A DNA stretch of 64,000 nucleotides from Mycobacterium sp. IS-1742. GTDB taxonomy: Bacteria > Actinomycetota > Actinomycetes > Mycobacteriales > Mycobacteriaceae. Under the pieces are notes generated by a model. That model made no database searches. It was not told where the DNA came from and worked only from the letters and a program-made list of their open reading frames with translations. Of this stretch, positions 53,919 through 63,924 are shown piece after piece (the stretch's first letter is position 1; each line of letters begins with the position of its first letter). The translations under genes were made by a program, and so were the position numbers. The DNA lies in the NCBI RefSeq assembly GCF_001500125.1, contig NZ_LQIV01000044.1:155442-219441 (forward strand), read 5' to 3'.

Positions 53919-53975
53919 CGAACGTGAGCTTGTGTGCGAGCGATGTCGGAGATCTCGCGCACGAGCTCACGTTCG
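53919..53975. repeat. Intergenic inverted repeat, 22-bp arms, same family as 14814-14870
   Basis: Arms 53919-53940 and 53954-53975 are complementary except for two positions that are G-U pairs in plus-strand RNA. Both share the core CGAACGTGAGCTyGTG with the repeat at 14814-14870. It sits in the 91-base gap between accD2 and accA2, inside the operon. Confidence 0.75.
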
Positions 53976-53991
53976 CGGGCCACTGTGGCGC

Positions 53992-55584
53992 TCACATCCG
54001 GAAGACGCCGAAGTTCGACGTCCCCTCGATCGGACCGTTGGCGATGGCGGACAGGCACATTCCCAGCACGGTGCGGGTGTCACGGGGATCGATGACCCCG
54101 TCGTCGTAGAGGCGACCCGACAGGAACATCGGCAGCGACTCGGCCTCGATCTGCGCCTCGATCGCCGCCCGCAGTGCAGCGTCGGCGTCCTCGTCGACGA
54201 CCTGGCCCCGCGCCTCCGCGGCCGCGCGGCCGACGATCGAGATCACGCCGGCCAACTGCGTCCCGCCCATCACCGCCGCCTTGGCGCTCGGCCAGGCGAA
54301 CAGGAACCGGGGGTCGTAGGCGCGTCCACACATGCCGTAGTGGCCGGCGCCGTAGGAGGCGCCGATCAGCAGCGACAGGTGCGGCACGGTCGAATTGGAC
54401 ACGGCGTTGATCATCATCGAGCCGTGCTTGATCATCCCGCCTTCCTCGTACTGCTTGCCGACCATGTATCCGGTCGTGTTGTGCAGGAAGAGAAGTGGCG
54501 TATTCGAGCGGTTCGCCAACTGGATGAACTGGGTGGCCTTCTGCGACTCCTCGCTGAACAGCACACCGCGGGCATTGGCCAGGATGCCGATCGGGTAGCC
54601 GTGCAGCCGCGCCCACCCCGTCACCAGCGACGAGCCGTACAGCGCCTTGAACTCGTCGAACTCCGAGCCGTCGACGATGCGGGCGATGACGTCGCGCGGA
54701 TCGAACGGGATCCGCAGGTCGGGTGGGACGATGCCGAGCAGTTCCTCGCTGTCGAACAGGGGCTCGGTCACCGGGGCCGGTGCCGGACCCTGCTTGTGCC
54801 AGTTCAGCCGCGCGACGATGCGCCGGCCGATCCGCAGCGCGTCGAGTTCGTCGACCGCGAAGTAGTCACCGAGACCGGATGTGCGGGAATGCATCTCGGC
54901 GCCGCCCAGTGATTCGTCGTCGGACTCCTCGCCGGTGGCCATCTTCACCAGCGGCGGTCCGGCCAGGAACACCTTGGAGCGCTCCTTGATCATCACCACG
55001 TGATCGGACATACCGGGCACGTACGCGCCGCCGGCGGTGGAGTTGCCGAAGACCAGGGCGACGGTCGGGATTCCCGCCGCCGAGAGCCGGGTGAGGTCGC
55101 GGAACATCTGCCCCCCGGGGATGAAGACCTCCTTCTGCGTCGGCAGGTCGGCCCCGCCCGACTCGACCAGTGAGATCACCGGGAGCCGGTTCTGCAGCGC
55201 GATCTGGTTGGCACGCAGGATCTTCCGCAATGTCCACGGATTGCTGGTGCCGCCCTTGACGGTCGGGTCGTTGGCGACCACCAGGCATTCGACGCCGCTG
55301 ACCGCGCCGATGCCGGTGACCACGCTGGCGCCCACGGTGAACTCGCTGCCCCACGCGGCCAACGGGCTCAGTTCCAGGAAGGGGGAATCCGGGTCGAGGA
55401 TCAGCTCGATGCGTTCGCGGGCAGTGAGTTTGCCTCGGGCGTGGTGGCGTTCGACGTACTTGGTGCCGCCGCCTGCCAGCGCCTTGGCGTGTTCGGACTC
55501 GAGTTCGGCGAGTTTGGCGGCCATGGCGTCGGCGGCTTCGACGAAGCCCGGCGACGAGGGATCGAGCGTGGACTTCAGCGCCAT
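53992..55584 (-). CDS. Acyl-CoA carboxylase beta subunit (carboxyltransferase)
   Basis: 530 residues from ATG 55584 (GGAGG Shine-Dalgarno). Carboxyltransferase N- and C-domains: VERHHARGKLTARERIELILDP, VESGGADLPTQKEVFIPGG, FGNSTAGGAYVPGMSDH, FLHNTTGYMVGKQYE and GASYGAGHYGMCGRAYDPRFLFAWP. It pairs with the biotin-carrying alpha subunit. The sequence is of the methylcrotonyl-/geranyl-CoA carboxylase type rather than the propionyl type, judging by the SGGADLPTQ segment (inference). It corresponds to Rv0974c (accD2). Confidence 0.92.
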   Translation of the reverse strand: MALKSTLDPSSPGFVEAADAMAAKLAELESEHAKALAGGGTKYVERHHARGKLTARERIELILDPDSPFLELSPLAAWGSEFTVGASVVTGIGAVSGVECLVVANDPTVKGGTSNPWTLRKILRANQIALQNRLPVISLVESGGADLPTQKEVFIPGGQMFRDLTRLSAAGIPTVALVFGNSTAGGAYVPGMSDHVVMIKERSKVFLAGPPLVKMATGEESDDESLGGAEMHSRTSGLGDYFAVDELDALRIGRRIVARLNWHKQGPAPAPVTEPLFDSEELLGIVPPDLRIPFDPRDVIARIVDGSEFDEFKALYGSSLVTGWARLHGYPIGILANARGVLFSEESQKATQFIQLANRSNTPLLFLHNTTGYMVGKQYEEGGMIKHGSMMINAVSNSTVPHLSLLIGASYGAGHYGMCGRAYDPRFLFAWPSAKAAVMGGTQLAGVISIVGRAAAEARGQVVDEDADAALRAAIEAQIEAESLPMFLSGRLYDDGVIDPRDTRTVLGMCLSAIANGPIEGTSNFGVFRM

Positions 55585-55601
55585 TGCGCCTCCTGCGTCG
55601 C

Positions 55602-55657
55602 CGAGCGTGCGGCTGTTGCGAGATCTGCCGCGATCTTTCGCAGTGGGTGCACGTTCG
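55602..55657. repeat. Intergenic stem-loop between accD2 and the acyl-CoA dehydrogenase gene
   Basis: Outer arms CGAGCGTGC (55602-55610) and GCACGTTCG (55649-55657) pair with one G-U. Inner segments GCGAGATC and GATCTTTCGC can pair imperfectly. Its position and outer arms recall the 53919 element. It may process the operon mRNA. Confidence 0.45.
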
Positions 55658-55663
55658 CGGGGT

Positions 55664-56838
55664 TCATGACTGGTATCCAAGCGTCTTCGCGGCCAGTGCG
55701 GTCAGGATTTCGGTGGTGCCGCCGCCGATGCCGAGGATCCGCATGTCGCGGTACTGCCGCTCGACCTCGCTCTCGGCCATGTAACCCATGCCGCCGAACA
55801 GTTGCACGGCCTGGTTGGCCACCCACTCGCCGGCTTCCACGGCGGTGTTCTTGGCGAAGCAGACCTCGGCGATGAGGTTCGCCTCGCCGGGTTCCGATGT
55901 CGCCGCCGCAGCGGCTCCGGCCAGCTGCCGCTCGACGACGTGGTGGGTGTACACCCGGGCGACGTCGATGCGCCGCGCCATCTCGGCCAGCGTGTTCTGC
56001 ACGGACTGCCGCGAGATCAGCGGCCGCCCGAACGTCTCGCGGTCGCGACACCACTGCACACTGAGGTCGAGGCAGCGCTGCGCACTCGAATACGCCTGCG
56101 CCGCAAGGCCCACCCGCTCGGAGACGAATGCGCCCGCGATCTGCAGGAAACCGGTGTTCTCCGCGCCGACGAGGTTTGCGGCCGGGACGCGGACGTCGGT
56201 GTAGGACAGTTCGGCGGTGTCCGACGACCGCCAGCCCATCTTGTCCAGCTTGCGGGTGACCTGGAATCCGGGTGTGCCCTTGTCCACCACGAGCAGCGAG
56301 ACCCCGCCGGCGCCCGGGCCGCCGGTGCGCACCGCGGTGACGACGTAGTCCGCGCGCACCCCCGACGTGATGTAGGTCTTGGCCCCGTTGACGACGTACG
56401 AGTCGCCGTCGCGTTCGGCCCGCGTGGTGAGGTGCCCGACGTCGGAACCGCCGCCCGGTTCGGTGATCGCGAGCGCGCCGATCAACTCGCCCCGCAGCGT
56501 CGGCCGGACGTAGGCGTCGATCAGCCGCTCGTCGCCGGATGCCGCCATGTGCGGTGTCGCGATGCCGGAAGTGAACAGCGAGGCGAACACCCCGCCGGGG
56601 GCGCCGGCGTGGTGCATCTCCTCGCAGATGATCACCGCGTCCGCGCCGTCGCCGCCACCGCCGCCGACCGATTCGGGCATGCCGGCCCCCAGCAGGCCCG
56701 CCGCACCGGCTTTGCGGTGCAGGTCGCGGGGCAACTCGCCGGCGCGCTCCCATTCGTCGACGTGCGGCAGCACCTCGCGTTCGGCGAACGCGCGCACCGT
56801 CTTCCGCAACGCGTCGCGCTCGGGCGTGTGCCAGATGC

Positions 56839-56842
<4 letters not shown>
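55664..56842 (-). CDS. Acyl-CoA dehydrogenase (FadE13-like)
   Basis: 392 residues from GTG 56842, which overlaps the upstream stop by four bases. Motifs: GALAITEPGGGSDVGHLTTRAERDGDSYVVNGAKTYITSG, RKLDKMGWRSSDTAELSYTDVRVP, and QLFGGMGYMAESEVERQYRDMRILGIGGGTTEI with the catalytic-type region near the end. It oxidises an acyl-CoA; citronellyl-CoA dehydrogenase (AtuD) is a possible role given AtuA and the carboxylase in the operon. It corresponds to Rv0975c. Confidence 0.9.
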
Positions 56843-58539
<1,697 letters not shown>

Positions 58540-58579
58540 TCCGCACTCCCATGCCGGCTCCCATCGTCATCGACCTGCC

Positions 58580-58595
58580 AACCAACCGGTAGGTT
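58580..58595. promoter_or_regulatory. TetR-type palindrome upstream of the AtuA operon
   Basis: AACCAACCGGTAGGTT is complementary to itself at 14 of 16 positions, centred on ACCGGT, and lies 41 bases before the AtuA-like start. Palindromes of this type bind TetR-family repressors. No TetR gene is present in this window. Confidence 0.5.
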
Positions 58596-58778
58596 AGCCG
58601 GTACTGCCGGTCCCAGGTCAAGGTTTTGGCCGCGATTGGTGTCCCCGGGGCCGTCCCCGGCGCCCGGGGTTTTGGAGGCGGCGCAGCTCACCGGCTATCC
58701 TGAAGAGCACTTGCCGGCGCCCCGCCCTCAACCGGGTTCCGCGTGGCACCCAATACCTGTCAGAGGAGAAGCTCGATC

Positions 58779-58952
58779 ATGGCTGTGCCCAAGCGCAGAA
58801 TGTCGCGTTCGAACACTCGTAGCCGTCGCGCGCAGTGGAAGGCCAAGCCCGCCGAACTCGTCGGTGTGACCGTCGCCGGTCAGCAGCACAAGGTGCCGCG
58901 TCGCCTGCTCAAGGCCGCCCGCCTCGGCCTCATCGACCTCGATCGTCGCTGA
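58779..58952 (+). CDS. rpmF: 50S ribosomal protein L32
   Basis: 57 residues from ATG 58779 with AGAGGAGAA upstream. It matches mycobacterial L32 (AVPKRRMSRSNTRSRRAQWKA ... KVPRRLLKAARLGL). There is no CxxC zinc ribbon, as in other actinobacterial members of this branch. It sits between the divergent AtuA operon and mprA, as in M. tuberculosis (Rv0979A). Confidence 0.95.
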   Translation: MAVPKRRMSRSNTRSRRAQWKAKPAELVGVTVAGQQHKVPRRLLKAARLGLIDLDRR

Positions 58953-58980
58953 CACGAACTCGGGGCCGTAGCGGCGCGCC

Positions 58981-58997
58981 TCTCAGCGCTCTCTCAG
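58981..58997 (+). promoter_or_regulatory. MprA-type direct repeat upstream of mprA
   Basis: Two copies of TCTCAG (58981-58986 and 58992-58997) start 11 bases apart, one helical turn, 17 bases before the mprA start. MprA is known to bind loose tandem repeats containing CTCAG upstream of its own gene and target genes, so this is likely the autoregulatory box. Confidence 0.65.
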
Positions 58998-59013
58998 GCG
59001 TTGAGGTGAAACT

Positions 59014-59706
59014 GTGCCTGTGCGCATTCTTGTCGTCGACGACGATCGTGCGGTGCGAGAGTCCCTGCGCCGGTCCCTGTCCTTCAACGGCTACTCGGTC
59101 GAGTTGGCCCAGGACGGCGTCGAAGCTCTCGACCTGATCGCCAACGACCGGCCCGACGCCGTCGTGCTCGACGTCATGATGCCCCGGCTCGACGGCCTGG
59201 AGGTGTGCCGGCAGCTCCGCAGCACCGGCGACGACCTGCCGATCCTGGTGCTGACCGCCCGCGACTCGGTGTCCGAGCGCGTCGCCGGACTGGATGCCGG
59301 CGCCGACGACTACCTGCCCAAACCGTTCGCGCTGGAGGAACTGCTCGCGCGGATGCGGGCCCTGCTGCGGCGCACCTCGCCCGACGAGGGCCCGGACTCG
59401 CCCGCGCTGACGTTCCTGGATCTCACCCTCGACCCCGTCACCCGGGAGGTGACCCGGGGTTCCCGGCAGATCAGCCTCACCCGCACCGAGTTCGCGTTGC
59501 TCGAGATGCTCATCGCCAACCCGCGCCGCGTGCTCACCCGCAGCCGCATCCTCGAGGAAGTGTGGGGCTTCGACTTCCCGACCTCCGGGAACGCACTCGA
59601 GGTGTACATCGGCTATCTACGCCGTAAGACCGAAGCGTCCGGGGAGCCGCGACTCATCCACACCGTGCGCGGTGTCGGGTACGTGCTCCGCGAGACGCCG
59701 CCCTGA
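59014..59706 (+). CDS. mprA: Two-component response regulator MprA
   Basis: 230 residues, GTG start. OmpR-family receiver with Asp53 as phosphoacceptor, Thr81 and Lys103; C-terminal winged helix with LTRTEFALLEMLIAN and VRGVGYVLRE. With MprB it controls envelope stress genes and, in M. tuberculosis, sigE, sigB and pepD. The mprB start overlaps its stop by one base (TGATG). An MprA-type box lies just upstream. Confidence 0.95.
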   Translation: MPVRILVVDDDRAVRESLRRSLSFNGYSVELAQDGVEALDLIANDRPDAVVLDVMMPRLDGLEVCRQLRSTGDDLPILVLTARDSVSERVAGLDAGADDYLPKPFALEELLARMRALLRRTSPDEGPDSPALTFLDLTLDPVTREVTRGSRQISLTRTEFALLEMLIANPRRVLTRSRILEEVWGFDFPTSGNALEVYIGYLRRKTEASGEPRLIHTVRGVGYVLRETPP

Positions 59707-61232
59707 TGACCCTGCCGCATCCTCCCGTCCCTCCGCCTACGCGGCTCAAACCGCCGCGCAACACCAGTTCGTTGTCGTTGCGGTGGCGGGTGATGCTGCT
59801 GGCGATGTCGATGGTGGCGATGGTGGTCGTGCTGATGTCCGTCGCGGTCTACGCCGTCGTCTCCCGTGCCCTCTACGACGACATCGACAACCAACTGCAC
59901 AGCCGCGCCCGGCTGCTGATCGAGAGCGGGTCGCTGGCGGCCGACCCCGGTAAGGCGATCGAGGGCACCGCCTACTCCGACGTCAACGCGATGCTGGTCA
60001 ACCCCGGCCGGTCCATCTACACCGCCAACCAGCAAGGGCAGACGTTGCCGCTCGGTGAGGCGGAGAAGGACGTCATCTCCGGTGAGCTGCTGCTGTCGCT
60101 GCGCACCGCGAATCATCAGCGCATCCTGGCGGTCCACCTCACCAACGGCAGTTCACTGCTCATCTCCAAGAGCCTCGCGCCCACGGGCCAGGTGCTCGGC
60201 CGCCTCGGCACGGTGCTGCTGATCGTCGGCGGGGTCGGGGTCGCGGTCGCGGCCATCGCGGGCGGGATGGTCGCCAGAGCGGGGCTGCGGCCGGTCGGCC
60301 GGTTGACCCAGGCTGCCGAACGGGTGGCCCGCACCGACGACCTGCGACCCATCCCGGTGTTCGGCAGCGACGAACTCGCCCGTCTCACCGAGGCCTTCAA
60401 CATGATGCTGCGCGCGTTGACGGAGTCGCGGGAACGGCAGGCGCGGCTGGTGTCCGACGCCGGCCACGAACTGCGCACACCGCTGACGTCCCTGCGCACC
60501 AATGTCGAACTCCTGATGGCCTCGCAGGCGCCGGGCGCCCCTCGGCTGCCCGAGGAGGAGATGGCCGGTCTGCGCTCCGACGTGATCGCGCAGATCGAGG
60601 AACTGTCCACCCTGGTCGGCGATCTCGTCGACCTCACCCGCGACGACGCGGGCGGGGTGGTCTACGAGACCGTCGACATGGCCGACGTGGTGGATCGCAG
60701 CCTGGAGCGAGTTCGGCGGCGGCGCAACGACATCGAGTTCGACGTCGACATCGTCGGCTGGCAGGTCTACGGCGACGCGGCGGGTCTGGCGCGCGCCGTG
60801 CTCAATCTGCTCGACAACGCGGCGAAGTGGAGCCCGCCCGGCGGTCGTGTGGGAGTGCGCCTGACACAGACGGATCCGGTGCACGCCGAACTCGTCGTCT
60901 CCGACCAGGGCCCGGGCATCCCGGAGGCCGAGCGGCGGCTGGTGTTCGAGCGCTTCTACCGGTCGACCGCCGCACGCGCGATGCCCGGCTCGGGACTCGG
61001 GCTGGCGATCGTCAAACAGGTCGTGCTCAAACACGGTGGCGCCCTGCGGGTCGCGGACACCGTGCCCGGTGGCAACCCGCCGGGCACGTCGTTCTACGTG
61101 ATGCTGCCGGGCCGTCCGTTGTCGGTGGACGGCGGCGACGGAACCGGCCCGATGCCGCAGGGGATCCACGAGGCCTCGCCGAACGGGAAGTCGGCCAACG
61201 GCCGGTCCCGGCAGGCTTCCAGGGAACTCTAA
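59706..61232 (+). CDS. mprB: Sensor histidine kinase MprB
   Basis: 508 residues. Two membrane helices (MLLAMSMVAMVVVLMSVAVYA and VLLIVGGVGVAVAAIAGGMVA) flank a ~130-residue extracytoplasmic sensor. A HAMP domain follows, then the phosphoacceptor His in DAGHELRTPLTSLRTN, and the ATP-binding N box NLLDNAAKW, G1 DQGPGIP and G2 GSGLGLAIV. It senses envelope stress and phosphorylates MprA. The C-terminal ~40 residues after the kinase core are low complexity. Confidence 0.95.
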   Translation: MTLPHPPVPPPTRLKPPRNTSSLSLRWRVMLLAMSMVAMVVVLMSVAVYAVVSRALYDDIDNQLHSRARLLIESGSLAADPGKAIEGTAYSDVNAMLVNPGRSIYTANQQGQTLPLGEAEKDVISGELLLSLRTANHQRILAVHLTNGSSLLISKSLAPTGQVLGRLGTVLLIVGGVGVAVAAIAGGMVARAGLRPVGRLTQAAERVARTDDLRPIPVFGSDELARLTEAFNMMLRALTESRERQARLVSDAGHELRTPLTSLRTNVELLMASQAPGAPRLPEEEMAGLRSDVIAQIEELSTLVGDLVDLTRDDAGGVVYETVDMADVVDRSLERVRRRRNDIEFDVDIVGWQVYGDAAGLARAVLNLLDNAAKWSPPGGRVGVRLTQTDPVHAELVVSDQGPGIPEAERRLVFERFYRSTAARAMPGSGLGLAIVKQVVLKHGGALRVADTVPGGNPPGTSFYVMLPGRPLSVDGGDGTGPMPQGIHEASPNGKSANGRSRQASREL

Positions 61233-61322
61233 GTGGATTCTCAGTCCCGCTGGGCACTGTGGGAGCAAGTCCTTCGTTGAACGAACTGTTGGATCACATA
61301 CGAGGAAGAGCATCGACGCGAC

Positions 61323-62654
61323 ATGACGAACCACCCGAGGTATTCGCCGCCGCCGCAACAGCAGCCGGATCATCGACAGGTCGGCCCTGACACGGGGTAC
61401 CCGCATGCCCAGCGGCCGGACGCGTATCCGCAGCAACAGCCGTATGACTGGCGGTACGCGGCCCAACCGCAGCAGCAGTTCCGGGCACCGTACGACCCCT
61501 ACCGCGGCGCCGCCCAGCCGACCGCGGTGGTGCCGCAGCCGCGTCCTGTCCAAAAGCGTTCACGCGCAGGGGCATTGACGGCCGGTGCGCTCGCCGTGGC
61601 GGTGGTGTCCGCCGGTATCGGCGGCGGTGTGGCGACGATGGTCCAGCAAGACCGGCCCTCCTTCGGCAGTTCGATCACGGGTGCGGCGCCGAGCGTGCCC
61701 GCCGCGGCCCTGCCTGCCGGCTCGGTCGAACAGGTGGCCGCCAAGGTGGTGCCGAGCGTGGTGAAGCTCGAGACGAACCTCGGGCGGGCCTCCGAGGAGG
61801 GTTCGGGGATCATCCTCACCTCCGATGGTCTGATCCTGACCAACAACCACGTCGTGGCCGCGGCCGCCGACCGGCCCGGTGCACCAGGCGGCGCGCAGAC
61901 CAAGGTGATCTTCTCCGACGGCCGCAGCGCGTCGTTCACCGTTGTCGGCACCGATCCCAGCAGCGACATCGCGGTGGTCCGCGCGGAGAACGTCTCGGGC
62001 CTCACGCCGATCACGCTGGGGTCGTCGAGCGATCTGCGCGTCGGTCAGGACGTGGTCGCCATCGGGTCGCCGCTCGGCCTGGAGGGGACGGTCACCACCG
62101 GCATCATCAGCGCGCTGAACCGGCCGGTCGCCGCAGGCGGCGACACGCGCAACCAGAACACGGTTCTCGACGCCATCCAGACCGACGCCGCGATCAATCC
62201 CGGCAACTCGGGCGGCGCACTGGTGAACATGAACGGTGAGCTCGTCGGCGTCAACTCGGCGATCGCCACCATGGGCGGTGACTCGGCGCAGGCGCAGAGC
62301 GGTTCGATCGGCCTGGGCTTCGCGATCCCGGTGGACCAGGCCAAGCGCATCGCCGATGAGTTGATCCAGAACGGCAGCGCCTCGCATGCTTCGCTGGGGG
62401 TGCAGGTCAGCAACGACGCCGCCACCGACGGCGCGAAGATCGTCGAGGTCAACGACGGAGGCGCCGCGGCCGCCGCGGGTTTGCCCAGCGGCGTGGTGGT
62501 GACCAAGGTCGACGACCGGGTGATCAACAGCGCCGACGCGCTGGTGGCGGCCGTGCGGTCGAAGGCACCGGGCGAGAAGGTGACGCTGACGTACCTCGAC
62601 CCGTCGGGTAAGCCGCAGAGCGTGCAGGTGACGCTCGGGAAGATGCAGCAGTGA
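61323..62654 (+). CDS. pepD: HtrA-like serine protease PepD
   Basis: 443 residues. A ~85-residue Gln/Pro-rich cytoplasmic N-terminus is followed by a membrane anchor (RAGALTAGALAVAVVSAGIGGGVATM) and a trypsin-fold protease with triad His (LTNNHVVAA), Asp (SSDIAVV) and Ser (NPGNSGGALV). A C-terminal PDZ domain follows (~345-440). It degrades misfolded envelope proteins. It lies downstream of mprAB and is a known MprA/SigE-type stress target in M. tuberculosis. A GGAAC element overlaps the mprB stop (61223-61227). Confidence 0.95.
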   Translation: MTNHPRYSPPPQQQPDHRQVGPDTGYPHAQRPDAYPQQQPYDWRYAAQPQQQFRAPYDPYRGAAQPTAVVPQPRPVQKRSRAGALTAGALAVAVVSAGIGGGVATMVQQDRPSFGSSITGAAPSVPAAALPAGSVEQVAAKVVPSVVKLETNLGRASEEGSGIILTSDGLILTNNHVVAAAADRPGAPGGAQTKVIFSDGRSASFTVVGTDPSSDIAVVRAENVSGLTPITLGSSSDLRVGQDVVAIGSPLGLEGTVTTGIISALNRPVAAGGDTRNQNTVLDAIQTDAAINPGNSGGALVNMNGELVGVNSAIATMGGDSAQAQSGSIGLGFAIPVDQAKRIADELIQNGSASHASLGVQVSNDAATDGAKIVEVNDGGAAAAAGLPSGVVVTKVDDRVINSADALVAAVRSKAPGEKVTLTYLDPSGKPQSVQVTLGKMQQ

Positions 62655-62725
62655 CCACCGGCACCCGACCGGGAACACTGCGAGTGGCTGCGCCGCTGTC
62701 CGTGCCCACATATACGGTTGAGGTC

Positions 62726-63223
62726 ATGGAACAGCCAGGGGAGTTGGTGGGCCGCGCGCTCGTCGTCGTCGTCGATGACCGCACCGCCCATGGCGACGAA
62801 GAGGATCACAGCGGTCCGTTGGTCACCGAGCTTCTCGGTGAGGCGGGTTTCGTCGTCGACGGTGTCGTCGTGGTCTCCGCCGACGAGGTGGAGATCCGCA
62901 ACGCGTTGAACACCGCCGTGATCGGCGGCGTGGACCTCGTCGTGTCGGTCGGCGGCACGGGTGTCACGCCGCGTGACGTGACTCCGGAAGCCACCCGGGA
63001 CATCCTCGACCGCGAGTTGCTCGGTATCTCCGAGGCGCTGCGCGCATCGGGACTGTCCGCCGGCATCGTCGACGCCGGGGTGTCCCGCGGGCTGGCCGGT
63101 ATCTCGGGCAGCACCCTGGTGGTCAACATCGCCGGCTCGCGGGCCGCGGTGCGTGACGGCATGGCCACCCTGAGCCCGCTGGCCGTGCAAATCATCGGAC
63201 AGCTATCCAGCCTGGAAATCTGA
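62726..63223 (+). CDS. moaB2: MoaB-like molybdopterin biosynthesis protein
   Basis: About 165 residues from ATG 62726, where family similarity starts (MEQPGELVGRALVVVVDD). An alternative GTG at 62651 overlaps the pepD stop by four bases and adds 25 residues. Core motifs: DHSGPLVTELLGEAGF, VVSVGGTGVTPRDVTPEAT, ISGSTLVVNIAG. MoaB/MogA-fold proteins bind molybdopterin for adenylylation. It ends the mprAB-pepD gene set, and a strong terminator follows. Confidence 0.9.
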   Translation: MEQPGELVGRALVVVVDDRTAHGDEEDHSGPLVTELLGEAGFVVDGVVVVSADEVEIRNALNTAVIGGVDLVVSVGGTGVTPRDVTPEATRDILDRELLGISEALRASGLSAGIVDAGVSRGLAGISGSTLVVNIAGSRAAVRDGMATLSPLAVQIIGQLSSLEI

Positions 63224-63240
63224 CGTCTCTTCGTCCTGCC

Positions 63241-63285
63241 AAGACGCCGCGACGACGCCCCTTCAGCGTCGTCCGGCGTCTTTTT
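63241..63285 (+). terminator. Rho-independent terminator after moaB2
   Basis: AAGACGCCGCGACGACGC (63241-63258) pairs with GCGTCGTCCGGCGTCTT (63266-63282) with one bulge, followed by TTTTT (63281-63285). This is the best textbook intrinsic terminator in the window. Confidence 0.88.
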
Positions 63286-63379
63286 GGTTCGCTACGTTAC
63301 GGCGACTGTCTGCAGCGTTACGGGCAGGTGAACAGAAATCCCATACCATTTGTGATCTTGACCACAGACAAGGATTCCC

Positions 63380-63538
63380 GTGACCGAGCATGCGAAGCCC
63401 TCCCGGGATTCAGTTAACAAGATCTTCGGCGAGACGCTGCCCGAGACGTCGTCCGACGAACGCGACGACCGGGCGGGCGAGGACGAGGCCCAGCACGACC
63501 GCTGGCTGCGCGACAACATTCCGCCTCACCATGATTGA
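63380..63538 (+). CDS. Small acidic hypothetical protein, 52 residues
   Basis: GTG 63380 to TGA 63536-63538. It encodes a charged peptide beginning MTEHAKPSRDSVNKIFGETLPE and ending WLRDNIPPHHD. There is no signal peptide, membrane segment or cysteine. Amino acid composition and codon use look like real mycobacterial coding sequence. I recall similar short ORFs at this place after moaB2 in other mycobacteria but cannot confirm. Function unknown. The moaB2 terminator separates it from the upstream operon. Confidence 0.65.
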   Translation: MTEHAKPSRDSVNKIFGETLPETSSDERDDRAGEDEAQHDRWLRDNIPPHHD

Positions 63539-63924
63539 AGGCCGGATTAGTACGATTCGGCGGAATATGCCTGGTGAAGGAATCTCCCACCCGGCGCACC
63601 GCTCCTGGTAGCTGCGAGTGCACGGATCTTGGGACGCACGCCGGGCGCGTGCACGGGGCGGCGATGGGCGGGGTCGACCGCGGATACCCAGCAAATACTG
63701 ATCCGCATGCAGCCCCGGTTCGGCCGCCGCACCGCCCGCGTTGCCGCTCCATAGGTCCACCTATATGTTTCTCGTGTCAACGATGAGCTAGGCGTAAGAG
63801 CAATCTGTGGGGTCTCTAATTTTCCCCACAAGTTGCACTTGCAAGGTGTGTGGTGGAGCGGTAGGGCCAGGCACCCAACAACAACTCGGTGCGCACGTCA
63901 CCGTCCATAACAGCTAGGGAGAAC
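63539..63924 (+). other. Intergenic region upstream of the msp porin gene (386 bases)
   Basis: No credible gene is seen here. It holds a hairpin TGTGGGG...CCCCACA (63806-63830), a small palindrome TTGCACTTGCAA (63833-63844), an AT-rich patch with TATATG near 63760, and the AGGGAGA Shine-Dalgarno of the porin gene. It probably contains the promoter and a long untranslated leader. The mspA promoter region in M. smegmatis is also long. Confidence 0.5.

Noticed and set aside
63535..63831. Short ORFs on both strands in the porin leader region
   Set aside because: Composition is not protein-like and no ribosome binding sites are seen; they overlap the probable regulatory region.
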